64,000 nt of DNA from NCBI RefSeq assembly GCF_000834015.1, contig NZ_JXQI01000063.1:62001-126000 (forward strand), read 5' to 3'. This DNA is from Prevotella pectinovora. GTDB taxonomy: Bacteria > Bacteroidota > Bacteroidia > Bacteroidales > Bacteroidaceae. A model generated the notes under the pieces. It worked only from the letters and a program-made list of their open reading frames with translations, searched no databases and was not told the DNA's origin. Within the stretch, counting starts at the first letter, position 1. Each line of letters starts with the position of its first letter. Positions 51,442 through 61,870 of this stretch are shown piece by piece. The position numbers were made by a program, and so were the translations under genes.

Positions 51442-53073
51442 TTACTCTGCCGGAATCCAGCGTGGGTCACCGAGATTCTTGTAAGAAGAGTTCTGCACTG
51501 TAAAGTCAGCACCAGTCTTGGCAGGATTAGCCCAGAGCTGGGCAGATGTCTCAGAAATCTGAGAACCGATCTCATAACCAGAGTTCCAGTTGAAGTCACT
51601 TGTATATACAGTGCCAGTAGCGTCGATATCCTTCAGACTGCTACCCTTCACTGTCTGCGCTGCATCTTTGAAGTCGTAGTATGCTCCGATGAGAGAGTTT
51701 GTACATGCTACTGTAACTCCCGTCTGTTTCTGCAAGTCGAAGTATGGCTTGGTAGCAGGAACACAGTTCCAGATTGTGCAGTGGTCGAGAGTAATAGAGA
51801 AGTTAGCCTGGCTTGTATTCGTCAACACAGAGTTGATTGTGTTGAGAGTACTGTTGGTAATGCTGACTGTTCCCAAAGTCAATGATTTCTGGTCCTTGGT
51901 ATTCACGATACCATAAGTACCAATGTTTGTCAATACACAGTCATTTATCTTGATAGCATTGACAGTTGAATTCACGATACTCTGGAAGCGGAAAATACCA
52001 CGGATATCCTTAACGTCACACTTCTCCATCTCGAGAGAGTTGAGAGTGAAAGTACCAGACTGGTTCAATACGTAACCGTCTGAGTTGGCACCATACTGGA
52101 GGTTGAGGTTATAGAAACGGACAACATCCATGCTTGATGACTCGAAGGAAACGCCCTTGAACTTGACAGTTGCCTTAGACTCGCCGGCTGCTCCCCAGAA
52201 ATAGACAGACTTGATATTCTCCGGAACCTTGATTGTAGAGGTCTGTGCCTCCTCATTCAGAGCGGTATATTCCATTCCCTGTGGGAATACAACAACAACC
52301 TTGTCTGAAGTGGCATTAGCAAGAAGGTCTTTCACGTCATCGCCAGCAGCTACGTTGATAACCTCGTATCCGTCAGGGAAAGGTTCAGTGGTAGTGAACT
52401 TCTTCTTACCACGAACGTTCTCGCCGTTGAGCAGCTGCACAGTGTAAGAAGTCTTTGCATTGAGACCACTGATTGTGAGTTCACCGGCAGCAACCTCGTC
52501 TGCAGTAACAGGCTGTGAAACGAGCACCTCATCGTCTTTTACAATCTGTGCTTCAGTAATCTGTTTGCCAGCCTTGAAGCTGACCTTCACGGTCTTTGAA
52601 CCAGGCACAACATCGAGGATAATCTGCTCAGACTTGGTTGTGAAGCTATAGTTTGATTCTGTATCATCAAGATACTTCCATGTAGAACCCTTGCCGTTTG
52701 TAGCACAGCTCTTGATACGGAAGTAATACTTTGTAGAACCCTCAAGTCCTGTCATAGTGTAAGGAGAAGTAGTGATTCTCGCATCCTCCTTGTCACCGAA
52801 ATAGATGCTATGCTCAGTTGTTTCAACCTCATCGAAAAGAGTGTCGGTGCTGATTTCTATTACGTAGAACTCAGCATCTGGCATCTTCTTGAATGTAACC
52901 TCAGCCTGGTCCTCACCTGGGCTTACGGAAACCTTGGAGGAATGGAACAGACGGTCGTAAGCAGGATCAACGTCCCAGTCGTTCGTCTCAGTACAAGCGG
53001 TGAACGACGCACCTCCGAGGAGCATCATAGCTCCGAAGAGAGCCTTGCTTATAATTGATTTATTCAGTTTCAT
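51442..53073 (-). CDS. Surface lipoprotein with fibronectin III-like and DUF4957/DUF5123-like domains
   Basis: The 543-residue protein starts with a lipoprotein-type signal (ASFTACTETND). Residues ~45-145 look like a fibronectin III domain (GLEGSTKYYFRIKSCATNGK), a second such domain follows at ~150-235, and residues ~260-540 form a right-handed beta-helix-like region matching the DUF4957 and DUF5123 families found in pectin loci. The family may bind or cleave pectin; a lyase role is not proven and no catalytic residues can be named. It is the third gene of the SusC-SusD operon, 21 bp after SusD, so it is probably a surface glycan-binding or lyase partner. Confidence 0.75.
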   Translation of the reverse strand: MKLNKSIISKALFGAMMLLGGASFTACTETNDWDVDPAYDRLFHSSKVSVSPGEDQAEVTFKKMPDAEFYVIEISTDTLFDEVETTEHSIYFGDKEDARITTSPYTMTGLEGSTKYYFRIKSCATNGKGSTWKYLDDTESNYSFTTKSEQIILDVVPGSKTVKVSFKAGKQITEAQIVKDDEVLVSQPVTADEVAAGELTISGLNAKTSYTVQLLNGENVRGKKKFTTTEPFPDGYEVINVAAGDDVKDLLANATSDKVVVVFPQGMEYTALNEEAQTSTIKVPENIKSVYFWGAAGESKATVKFKGVSFESSSMDVVRFYNLNLQYGANSDGYVLNQSGTFTLNSLEMEKCDVKDIRGIFRFQSIVNSTVNAIKINDCVLTNIGTYGIVNTKDQKSLTLGTVSITNSTLNTINSVLTNTSQANFSITLDHCTIWNCVPATKPYFDLQKQTGVTVACTNSLIGAYYDFKDAAQTVKGSSLKDIDATGTVYTSDFNWNSGYEIGSQISETSAQLWANPAKTGADFTVQNSSYKNLGDPRWIPAE

Positions 53074-53094
53074 CTTGATTTCTAAAATTTAAAA

Positions 53095-55038
53095 TTATTT
53101 ATGGAGGAATCCATAAGAATTCTGCAATGAACCCTCAGACTCGTTGATGGTACTGCTGTAGATTGGCAGGAGATAGCGGTTCTTCACCTTCTCATTCAAG
53201 CCACCGCTGATGAACTCGAGGTTTGCTACATTAGTCTTTTTGGTGTTAGACTCCTTAGCCTCGTCGCCCCAGAATGTAACATACTTATAGTCAGCAGCAT
53301 TCTCAGGAGCCTCGGTGTCATACCAGCGTACAGACTTCATGTCGATCTTAACGAGTCCGTTCTCTGTATAAGTCTTATAGTAGAGCTTTGTAGGATACTC
53401 ATAAATCTGAGTCATATAGTCATTCTTCATCTGGTCGATCTTGGCGCTAAGCAAGTTCCAACGCTCCAGCTCGTACTTACGAACACCCTCACCAGCGAAC
53501 TCCAGAGCGTTCTCGTCAACGATGGCGTTGAAGAAAGCGTCCTTGTCTGAAGAGATGCCATCGATATAAGCCTTTGCCTCAGCCTTGTCAGCGTCAGCAT
53601 AGGCACGCTCGTGAACGAGAGCAAGAGCCTGACGGGCAGTCAGACCGCAACCGCCGGTAGCGACATCAGGATTACCGTTGAGTTCGTTCATCACCTCAGC
53701 ATACCAAAGAAGGACCTGAGAGTAACGAAGCTTCACATAGTTGATACCAGTACCGAACTTGGCATTCTTGATCTTTGCGATAGCAGACCAGTCGTCGCTG
53801 AACTTGCGAACGTCCCACTTTCCGCAATAGATGTTGAATGGTTTGTTGCCGAGCATAGTCTCTGTGGTAACGCCATTGTCAACCTTGATTTCGAAGTTGG
53901 CACATGTAACGTCGCGACGAGTATCCTTGCCGCTGTGGTCATACTTCCAGAAGAGAGTAGAAGGCAACTGAACGTTAGCTGAAGAGTTTCCCTTCAGAGC
54001 ATAAGCACAGTTGTCAGCAAAACGCACACCGATACCATAGCCCAACTCGCTGGAGTTGCCCAATCCCATAGGAACCTCGAAAAGGTTCTCCTGATACTGG
54101 GTGTCGAGAGTCTGCTTGTTGATGAGTGTCCACTCATCCTCGAAGCTTGGGTTCAGCTGGTGCTTGCCAGAACTGATGACAGCATTGAGATGTGTCAGCG
54201 CAAGGTTGTAATACTTCACGCGGTCTTCATCGCTGCAACGCTGTGTAGGATATGTAGGATCACTATTCTCTGTAGCTGTTACATATCCCTCCTTTGCAGC
54301 CTCACGAATAGCCCAACCAGAACGCTGAAGTGCGATCTGAGCGAGAAGAGCGTGAGCATAACCCTTTGTGGCATGCTCTGTGGTATAGCTGCTCTGACCA
54401 GCCCAAGGCAGATAGTTGATTGCCTCTTCAAGGTCATTGATTAGATAGTCCATGATCACATCACGGTCTGTCTTGCCGGTATTGATGTTAGAGAGGTCGT
54501 TCTTTGTAGGCTCTGTCTTGAATGGAACATCACCCCAGTTACGTATCAACTCATGATAAAGCATAGCTCTGAGAGTGAGCGCCTCGCCCTTATACTGAAG
54601 GAGCTGCTTTTCCGTCTTGTCAGTTGTCTCTGGAGAAATTCCCTTGAGACCCTCAATGATATTGTTGCAATACTCGATACTCTCATAGAGGTGATCCCAT
54701 GCATCACGAGACTTTGCGAAAGAAGCGTCGTTGTCGGCATAATAGTTGTTCAGATCACGGCCCTTACCCTCAGCCTTGGCATTCGACTCGCCATAGGCAT
54801 TAGCAAACTCAACGTCGGAGTTAGCCATAAAGGTATAGCAAAGCACCTGAGAATATGTGTAGTCCTCACAGAGAAGGCCATAAGCCTTGTTGAGCACATT
54901 CTTGGTATAATATGTTGACTGCCAAACGTTGCTTGCGTCGGTGTCTGACGGTGATTTCTGGTCAAGGAAGTCGCTGCACGAAGAGAACGTAGCCAGGGCG
55001 ACACCTCCCAACAATATCGTCTTTAATATATTTTTCAT
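53095..55038 (-). CDS. susD-like: SusD/RagB-family surface glycan-binding lipoprotein
   Basis: The 647-residue protein has a lipoprotein signal (ATFSSCSDFLDQKSPSD), the usual SusD start. The TPR-like helices (YNNIIEGLKGISPE) and the C-terminal LRYSQVLLWYAEVMNELNG and ENALEFAGEGVRKYELERWN motifs are standard for the family. It caps the SusC porin and captures pectin fragments. It follows SusC by 23 bp. Confidence 0.95.
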   Translation of the reverse strand: MKNILKTILLGGVALATFSSCSDFLDQKSPSDTDASNVWQSTYYTKNVLNKAYGLLCEDYTYSQVLCYTFMANSDVEFANAYGESNAKAEGKGRDLNNYYADNDASFAKSRDAWDHLYESIEYCNNIIEGLKGISPETTDKTEKQLLQYKGEALTLRAMLYHELIRNWGDVPFKTEPTKNDLSNINTGKTDRDVIMDYLINDLEEAINYLPWAGQSSYTTEHATKGYAHALLAQIALQRSGWAIREAAKEGYVTATENSDPTYPTQRCSDEDRVKYYNLALTHLNAVISSGKHQLNPSFEDEWTLINKQTLDTQYQENLFEVPMGLGNSSELGYGIGVRFADNCAYALKGNSSANVQLPSTLFWKYDHSGKDTRRDVTCANFEIKVDNGVTTETMLGNKPFNIYCGKWDVRKFSDDWSAIAKIKNAKFGTGINYVKLRYSQVLLWYAEVMNELNGNPDVATGGCGLTARQALALVHERAYADADKAEAKAYIDGISSDKDAFFNAIVDENALEFAGEGVRKYELERWNLLSAKIDQMKNDYMTQIYEYPTKLYYKTYTENGLVKIDMKSVRWYDTEAPENAADYKYVTFWGDEAKESNTKKTNVANLEFISGGLNEKVKNRYLLPIYSSTINESEGSLQNSYGFLHK

Positions 55039-55061
55039 TTTGTTTTACTCCTTATTATATA

Positions 55062-58000
55062 TTAGAATGATACGTTAACTCCGAATACATACAGACGGCT
55101 CTTTGGATAAGAAGCATAGTCTACACCCGGAGACATTCGAGACTTCTTGCTACTTGAGTCAACCTCTGGGTCGTTGCCTGAGTAACCTGTGATAGTAAGA
55201 AGGTTGTAGCCTGTGAAATAGAAACGCACGTTATTGAGGAACAAGTTCTTGAGCAATGACTTAGGAAGCGTGTAACCGATTGTGAGATTCTGAAGACGAA
55301 GGAAAGAAGCGCTCTCCACGAAGTAGTCGAGGAGATACATCTTGCTTACAGATACAGGGTTGTAGATGCTTGCGTTAGCGTTGATCTCGTTCAAGCGAGC
55401 GATAACGTTAGCCTCGTCACCACCATAATACTGTGCTACGTTTGTCGGGTTAGCCAATGACAGACCGTTTGCAGGGTCGATGTTTGTATATCTGTTCAGG
55501 AAATCACGGTTGAGGTTGTATCCCTTGCGTGTATCGTGGAAGAATGAAGAACCGAGCTTTGTTCCGTTCACGATCTTGTTGCCGAACTGATAGTTGAAGA
55601 ATACAGAAGCGTCGAAGCCGTAGAATGTAGCGTTGAAACCGAAACCACCAGCCCATGGAGCGATGGTGTTGCCGAGCTTCTCCTTAACCACATTGCCTTC
55701 CTCGTCAACCTTCAGCTTTGGAGAACCAGGCTGCAGAGTACCGATTACTGTAGAGCTCTTGTCGAGCAGACCCTCACGGAGCTGCCATTTCTTGCCATCC
55801 CATGTGAGTTCACCGTTAGGATTCTTCTCTGCATCGTATGCTGTATAGTAGCCACGTAGTCTGTAGCCCCATACTTCACCAAGAGAACCTCCCTCAACGA
55901 CACGGAAGTTCTGACCTGTGTTCACGTCAGGAATAGTATAGTTTGTATCCCACTCAGAACCAGTGTTCAACTCGTCGATCTTGTTCTTGTTGTAAGAGAT
56001 GTTTGCAGTCATGCTGAGAGTGAAGTTCTTCTTCTCGATGATTGAAGCATTCACAGCGAACTCAACACCCTTGTTAGATGTCTGACCGAAGTTCTTGTAC
56101 ATGAAGTTATAACCTGAGCTTGAAGAAATCTTGCTCAGCATCAGAAGGTCTTTGGTAGTGTTCCAATATAAATCCAAGTTACCGTTGATACGGCTGTTGA
56201 AGAATCCGAAGTCGAAACCGAGGTTACGGGTGATAGTAGTCTCCCACTTCAGGTCATTGTTTGACTTTGAGTTTCCGAGTTCCATCACAGTTCCCATCTC
56301 GCCACCGAAATATGGCTCTTTCAGTTTGCTGTAGTCGTTAGGGAAAGAGAATGGCTGATAGATGCTGCCAGAAGGGATACGGTTATTACCGGCCTCACCA
56401 TAGCTCAGACGGAGCTTCAAGTTAGAAAGCCAGTCAACAGACTTCATGAAGTTCTCCTCGCTGATACGCCATCCGAGGGCTACAGCAGGGAAGAAGCCCC
56501 AACGGTTGCCAGAAGCGAACTTGCTTGAACCGTCGGCACGGAATGTAGCTGTCAAAAGATATTTGTCAGCATAGGTATAGTTCACACGTCCGAAGAAAGA
56601 CGCCATATTGTCCTTGGCACCGATTCTGTTGGCGTTAGGCTGAGCCTCGCCAGCACCCTGGTGGGCGAGTACCTCACCGATAGAGAAATCTGTAGGGAAA
56701 TTGATTGTAGAAGAATAATAATCCTTCTGCAATGAGCTTGACCACTCCTGACCAACCAACACATTCAAACGGTCGCCCTTTGCGAAGGCATCCTTGGTAT
56801 CGTATGTCAGGGTGTTGGCGTTACGCCAGTTGCGCACGTCAGTGCGGGAGAACTTAGACTTTGGAGCACCGGCACCTGTATTGTCGCTACGTGTAGCGAG
56901 CTTGTCCCAAGCCTGGTCAGTATTTTCAAATCTCCATGTGAAACCTAATTCAGAGCGGAAAGTGAAATGCTTGAACGGCTTCCAGTTCAAACCTGCATTG
57001 TAGTCCTGACGGAAACGACGCTGCTGCTTGTAAGTACCGCTCATACGGTCGTATGGATTGATATCGGTATTTGACGACTCGTCAGCATCGTCATCACTTG
57101 ATGCGTTAAGTGGTTCAACAGGACGGTATGTGATTGCCTTGTTGATGATTGAGTTTGAGGCGCTTGCGTCGTTGGTATCGCCACCTGAGTTAAGACCGTC
57201 GACTACAGAATATGCCAAACGGGCATTGAAGTCGAGTGTCAACCATTTGTTCAACTTGCTGTTCAACTTGGCATTGACGTTGTTCTTGCTGAAGTTTGAA
57301 CCCATCATGATGCTCTTGTCGTCGGTACGAGAATAGCTGACGTTGAACTTTGTCTCCTTGGAGCCACCGCTTACAGATATGTTGTAAATCTGCTGCAGAC
57401 CGGTTCTGCCGAAGAGCTCATCCTGCCAGTTGCGACCGGTAACAGACTTCCAGATATCCATATCTCTCCAGTCACCATACTCCTGCTCCTTGCCATACTG
57501 AGTCTCATACTGATACTTGGCATAGTCGTATGGAGAGAGGACGTCGAGTTCCTTCATCACCTTGCGCACACCGAGAGAAGCGCTGAAGTTCACCTGTACT
57601 TTGCCTTCCTTACCGCTCTTGGTAGTAACGATTACAACACCGTTGGCACCACGTGCACCATAGATAGCCGTTGAAGAAGCATCCTTCAACACGTCGATGC
57701 TCTCGATATCGTTAGGCGCAATGTCGCTGATTGAGCTGACAGGGAACCCGTCAACGATGTAGAGAGGAGAGTTGTCCTGAGAAAGAGAACCACCACCACG
57801 CACACGAATCTTCACATCGGCATCTGGTGAACCTTCTGTTGTAGTAACAGTCACACCAGCCATCTTACCCTGGATAGCCTCAGAGGCTGTAGATACAGGG
57901 ATGTTTGCCAAATCCTTGGCACTGACAGAAGTGACAGAACCGGTAAGATCCTTTTTCTTCACCGTACCGTAACCGATTACAACGACATCATTCAAGGTTG

Positions 58001-58301
58001 TCGCTTCGTCCTCCATTACGATGTTAACACTGCTCTTGCCGCTAACATTGACAGTTGCAGTCTTCATACCGATGTATGAAACTGTAATCTGTTTGCCACC
58101 GGAAAGTTTGATGGAGAAGTTACCGTCAAGATCGGTAACAGCCATGTTCTTGGCTCCTTTCTCCTGGATGGTAGCTCCGATGATCGGCTCACCAGTGCTA
58201 TCCTTCACATTTCCTTTTAGCGACTGCGCTGACAGACTGCCTACGAAGAACAGCATAAGCGCAATAAGTCCTAGTCGAAAAGTTTTTAAATTACCAAACA
58301 T
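55062..58301 (-). CDS. susC-like: SusC/RagA-family TonB-dependent outer-membrane transporter
   Basis: The 1079-residue protein has a signal peptide (VGSLSAQ), then a carboxypeptidase-D-like N-terminal domain (LKGNVKDSTGEPIIGATIQE), the plug with VVIGYGTVKKKDLTGSV and GARGANGVVIVTTKSG, and a long beta-barrel ending in the terminal-phenylalanine pattern VFGVNVSF. It imports pectin-derived oligosaccharides with energy from TonB-ExbBD. It is the first gene of the operon with SusD and the DUF4957/5123 protein. No STN signalling domain is visible, so an ECF-type switch through it is unlikely. Confidence 0.96.
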   Translation of the reverse strand: MFGNLKTFRLGLIALMLFFVGSLSAQSLKGNVKDSTGEPIIGATIQEKGAKNMAVTDLDGNFSIKLSGGKQITVSYIGMKTATVNVSGKSSVNIVMEDEATTLNDVVVIGYGTVKKKDLTGSVTSVSAKDLANIPVSTASEAIQGKMAGVTVTTTEGSPDADVKIRVRGGGSLSQDNSPLYIVDGFPVSSISDIAPNDIESIDVLKDASSTAIYGARGANGVVIVTTKSGKEGKVQVNFSASLGVRKVMKELDVLSPYDYAKYQYETQYGKEQEYGDWRDMDIWKSVTGRNWQDELFGRTGLQQIYNISVSGGSKETKFNVSYSRTDDKSIMMGSNFSKNNVNAKLNSKLNKWLTLDFNARLAYSVVDGLNSGGDTNDASASNSIINKAITYRPVEPLNASSDDDADESSNTDINPYDRMSGTYKQQRRFRQDYNAGLNWKPFKHFTFRSELGFTWRFENTDQAWDKLATRSDNTGAGAPKSKFSRTDVRNWRNANTLTYDTKDAFAKGDRLNVLVGQEWSSSLQKDYYSSTINFPTDFSIGEVLAHQGAGEAQPNANRIGAKDNMASFFGRVNYTYADKYLLTATFRADGSSKFASGNRWGFFPAVALGWRISEENFMKSVDWLSNLKLRLSYGEAGNNRIPSGSIYQPFSFPNDYSKLKEPYFGGEMGTVMELGNSKSNNDLKWETTITRNLGFDFGFFNSRINGNLDLYWNTTKDLLMLSKISSSSGYNFMYKNFGQTSNKGVEFAVNASIIEKKNFTLSMTANISYNKNKIDELNTGSEWDTNYTIPDVNTGQNFRVVEGGSLGEVWGYRLRGYYTAYDAEKNPNGELTWDGKKWQLREGLLDKSSTVIGTLQPGSPKLKVDEEGNVVKEKLGNTIAPWAGGFGFNATFYGFDASVFFNYQFGNKIVNGTKLGSSFFHDTRKGYNLNRDFLNRYTNIDPANGLSLANPTNVAQYYGGDEANVIARLNEINANASIYNPVSVSKMYLLDYFVESASFLRLQNLTIGYTLPKSLLKNLFLNNVRFYFTGYNLLTITGYSGNDPEVDSSSKKSRMSPGVDYASYPKSRLYVFGVNVSF

Positions 58302-58341
58302 AGTTTTTACTAATAAAAATAAAATAATTAAAAAGATATTG

Positions 58342-58372
58342 CAAAGTTACAATTTTTCAAAATATAAACAAC
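58342..58372 (-). promoter_or_regulatory. Promoter of the SusC-SusD operon
   Basis: On the minus strand, TAACTTTG (58342-58349) has the near-consensus GTTG (58369-58372) 19 bp upstream. The leader is about 35 nt. Confidence 0.55.
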
Positions 58373-58539
58373 ATAAAGAGGTGTCAAACTTCACTTAATG
58401 CGTTAAAAACTCCACAAACCATATATATTTCAATGGCAAACAACTTGTTTTGCAATGAAAACATAAGGCAAAAGGAGCGCACACCAAAAGAAGATGCGCG
58501 CACCCTTAAATATTTATACCAATGAAAAACTTCTATAAA

Positions 58540-61500
58540 TTACTTCACGATTTTAGTCGTTTTCATGCTGCCGTCATTCATTTTCTGAACCATGATGAGC
58601 ACACCACGCTGACTGCCGTCGACACGCACACCCTGGAGGTCATAGAACATTGTAGATACAACATTCTCGCCATCCACTTTCATGCTGTTGATGCCTGTGG
58701 TAGTTGTTGAACCTCCACCGAAGCCTCCCATTGCATTTGCGGCACGCACGAGATAATCGGCAGCTTTCTTGCCCTCGGCAACCGTCCATGATGTTGACGA
58801 TGTCATGCCAACGAACAGCTCATCGCAGAACACTGCGTATGCCTTAGCTCCTTCGGATGCAGCCCATGTAATGGTGTTGCCTTCGGATGCCAAGAGACCG
58901 AGTCCCACCTGTGCGCAGTCTGCATCAGGAGTCCATGTAGGGAACACTTTGTCAAGAGCATACTCAGCTGCCTGGTCAGCAGTGAGGATTGTCTCCATCT
59001 CGTTTACTTTATTGTCCTTTGTGAACTTCAGCACGTTAGAAGCAGGAGAAACCACATTGCCCTGGGCATCCTTTGTGTTAAACTCTACGAACTTGTCGGC
59101 AGGAACGTTCATTCCACCAACAGTGAAACGGTCCTTGATAATCATGTCTGGCTGAAGAAGAGTTGTGTTCAAGTATGCCAGACGAGGAGTTCCTCCCCAG
59201 GCACGACCATAGTTGAAGGTCTCTGCATAGTTATCTACAACACATTCGTTCATCACGTAGCCCCATTTTGAACCGTCTGTATAAGGAGCTGCTATAGTAC
59301 AACCACCCTTACCATCGGCACTACGTTTCTCAACAACGAACTTACACCTATTATAATATACATCGCCACCTCCGCAGAGGAAGTCAACAGTACCATGGAT
59401 TTCTGAGTCTTCCCAATAATACTTACCCCCATTGTTGTTGCTATAGTATGTATCCTGATAAGAAAGCATCTTCACATTCTTGCAGATGGTTCCGTCACCC
59501 TTGTCCTGCAGACAAACCGCACGACCGGCAGAACCAGAACTGTAGTAGTCAAGTGCGTTCTGAAGAGTCAGGTCCTGTATATATAGATTCTTTCCTGTAA
59601 CATAGAGAGTCGCTGTTGTTCCGATTCCCTCGTTCTTCACATCCGGAGCATTCTTGATGATGGTCTTGTCCATACTCTGACCGATGATAGAGATATTGTT
59701 TCCAGAAACAGCGGTCAGCGCAACCTTACCGAGGTCGTATGTTCCGTTTGGCAGGAAGATACATGTGCGCTCAGTAGCGCTGCTGTTTGCATTGGCAAGA
59801 TCGAGCATAGTGAGGAAGTTGCCGCCGTTGCCTGGCTGGCAGACATAATATCCGAGTTCGTTCTTCTCAGTTGAAGCGTCACCAAGGTTTGCAACAACGA
59901 GCTTGTGCATATACATGCCACCATCGGCAACGAGAGTAAGAGTTCCTGGCTCACCGGTATATTCGATGCTCTGCATCACACCGTCATTGCTCTTGTCGAG
60001 AGCGATCGAAGCGACCTCTGTTTCACCGTTCATGAGTTTCAGGTTAGCAGCACCGCTATATTTGCAGCCTGTAACGAAGATGAGAGAGTGACGGCCAGAG
60101 AGGATATCAATCTTATCGCCGTCGCTGAACGACCAGCCATGCTGCTTGTCGTGGAAAGCTCCACCTGTAGGACAGAAGCCTTCATGGTCTTCTGCATAGA
60201 AATATGGATCTGCGAGATTATAAGTATAGCGGTTTACGTCGCTTGTCACTTCAATGTCGGTTGCCACAGCGTAAAGGCTGGTAGGACCAGTCACGATGTC
60301 AGCAGTAGTATATTTGCGTCCGCCATCGCTCTTTACGAACCATCCGCGGAACGCCTTTCCGTCGGTAACGATTACGCCGTCGCCGTTTCTCAATGTTGCT
60401 ATAGGAGAATCCTTCTCCACCTGCTGAACAGCCTCAAGCACAGTTCCGTCTGTATTATAATATGTGAGGGTATAGTCTGGCTTGAATGCCACTGTCAGTT
60501 TATATGTCACAGTCTTGTCGCCTGCAGCCACCACCACGGTAACGACAGTACTGTTGTCATCCACCTTATTATATTCAATGCTCTTGATTTCTCCATTGTC
60601 TGGAGTTCCGAACACTACAGGGTTGGCAGTCTCGTCTACCATCTGCTCCTTCTTTGAAATCTCGACGGTAGCACACATGTCGCCGTCTGCGTTTTCCTCA
60701 CAGATATCAGCAGTCTGGTAATCAACTCCGTTGATTGTCACCTTGCCCAAAGCCGGAGTCTTCGAGAGGTCAACGAGTCCGTAGATGGCAAGTTCGAGAA
60801 GATATGCATTCTGGTTTGTTGTGATATTCTCAAAACGCAGTTTACAGTTTGTCTTGTTCACGTCAACATCAACATCGCATCCCGATGCCGGGTTGGCAAC
60901 AGTGCTTGACACTACCACCCAGTCTGCATCACCGTCACCTTTGGCCAGGAGTTTCCATCCGCGGTTGCCACCTGTAGCACCATGACGGAAATGAACCTTA
61001 GTGACAGATGCCAAAGCCGAAGTCTCTATATATGGAGTCTCGCTCTTGGCAGCCATCAGCATACCGCCGTTCCAATCAGGGAATTTACTCGTATTGAAGT
61101 TTGTGGCACCAATCTGGGTATTGAAAACAGAGAAGGTAAGAGACTCATGACTGTATTTGGTATTCCATACCGCTGTAGTCACCTGTTTGTCGTCAGCCTT
61201 TGTCTCGTAAGCTCCCCAATCAGAGAAATCGGTGCTGTAGAGTTCTTTTGTAGCGATGGCTGAAACGAAAGTCACCTGCACTCCATAAAGATAACCACTA
61301 TCAGTAGCCTTTATCTCTACATATCCTTTAGCCACTTCATCGGTTGTGGCGCGATGCTCGTTCACATCGGCTGTTGCTGCCACACCGCCAACGGTGTAAC
61401 CACGATAATTGGGATAGTTCTCCACTACTACGATGTCGCGGGTTGACTTTACCGGCACCTGCAGAATCGTGCCACTGTTGAACTGTGCGTTGTTTCTGCC

Positions 61501-61725
61501 GATACAATAGAGTTTGCCGTTGGTGGCATCTACATGCATCGACACGCCTTCAACTGTGGAAGGAATGTCAACTGTGGTCTTCTGATAGTTCGTAGTTTCC
61601 TGGATGCCTGCCGGCAGGTCGTTCTTGAAGTCCCATTTTGCAGTCACGTCACCCTGTGCCTTAACCGATACGGCAGACAACAAGGCAATGACGCAAAACG
61701 TCAATGTCCTTAGAAAATTGTTCAT
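58540..61725 (-). CDS. Secreted pectinesterase, family CE8, with accessory beta domains
   Basis: The 1061-residue protein has a signal peptide (VSVKAQ). Residues ~25-155 form an accessory beta domain closing with SGYLYGVQVTF; residues ~160-320 look like a second carbohydrate-binding-like fold. Another accessory domain (~510-615) ends GGMYMHKLVVAN. Residues ~625-930 are the CE8 helix, with QDTYYS, GTVDFLCGGGDVYYNRC (catalytic Asp) and YGRAWGGTPRLAY. A C-terminal tail ends FYDLQGVRVDGSQRGVLIM. It removes methyl esters from homogalacturonan so the PL1 and PL9 lyases can act. It has its own promoter and lies between PL9 and SusC on the same strand. Confidence 0.88.
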   Translation of the reverse strand: MNNFLRTLTFCVIALLSAVSVKAQGDVTAKWDFKNDLPAGIQETTNYQKTTVDIPSTVEGVSMHVDATNGKLYCIGRNNAQFNSGTILQVPVKSTRDIVVVENYPNYRGYTVGGVAATADVNEHRATTDEVAKGYVEIKATDSGYLYGVQVTFVSAIATKELYSTDFSDWGAYETKADDKQVTTAVWNTKYSHESLTFSVFNTQIGATNFNTSKFPDWNGGMLMAAKSETPYIETSALASVTKVHFRHGATGGNRGWKLLAKGDGDADWVVVSSTVANPASGCDVDVDVNKTNCKLRFENITTNQNAYLLELAIYGLVDLSKTPALGKVTINGVDYQTADICEENADGDMCATVEISKKEQMVDETANPVVFGTPDNGEIKSIEYNKVDDNSTVVTVVVAAGDKTVTYKLTVAFKPDYTLTYYNTDGTVLEAVQQVEKDSPIATLRNGDGVIVTDGKAFRGWFVKSDGGRKYTTADIVTGPTSLYAVATDIEVTSDVNRYTYNLADPYFYAEDHEGFCPTGGAFHDKQHGWSFSDGDKIDILSGRHSLIFVTGCKYSGAANLKLMNGETEVASIALDKSNDGVMQSIEYTGEPGTLTLVADGGMYMHKLVVANLGDASTEKNELGYYVCQPGNGGNFLTMLDLANANSSATERTCIFLPNGTYDLGKVALTAVSGNNISIIGQSMDKTIIKNAPDVKNEGIGTTATLYVTGKNLYIQDLTLQNALDYYSSGSAGRAVCLQDKGDGTICKNVKMLSYQDTYYSNNNGGKYYWEDSEIHGTVDFLCGGGDVYYNRCKFVVEKRSADGKGGCTIAAPYTDGSKWGYVMNECVVDNYAETFNYGRAWGGTPRLAYLNTTLLQPDMIIKDRFTVGGMNVPADKFVEFNTKDAQGNVVSPASNVLKFTKDNKVNEMETILTADQAAEYALDKVFPTWTPDADCAQVGLGLLASEGNTITWAASEGAKAYAVFCDELFVGMTSSTSWTVAEGKKAADYLVRAANAMGGFGGGSTTTTGINSMKVDGENVVSTMFYDLQGVRVDGSQRGVLIMVQKMNDGSMKTTKIVK

Positions 61726-61756
61726 GCTTTGATATAGATTAGTTTGTTTATTATGG

Positions 61757-61788
61757 CAAAGTTAACTCATTTATTGGACATTTACAAA
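61757..61788 (-). promoter_or_regulatory. Promoter of the CE8 gene
   Basis: TTTG (61785-61788), 20 bp and TAACTTTG (61757-61764) on the minus strand, about 30 bp before the start. Confidence 0.65.
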
Positions 61789-61795
61789 TAAAGCT

Positions 61796-61839
61796 AAAAA
61801 AAACATCCCATTCATTGTAAAAAAAACAACGAACAGGAT
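61796..61839 (-). terminator. Terminator of the PL9 gene
   Basis: On the minus strand ATCCTGTTCGTTGT pairs with ACAATGAATGGGAT (some G-U pairs) around a T-rich loop, followed by eight T. It lies about 30 bp after the PL9 stop codon and before the CE8 promoter. Confidence 0.75.
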
Positions 61840-61870
61840 ATTTATATAGACATTTACATTTTCTTACTTG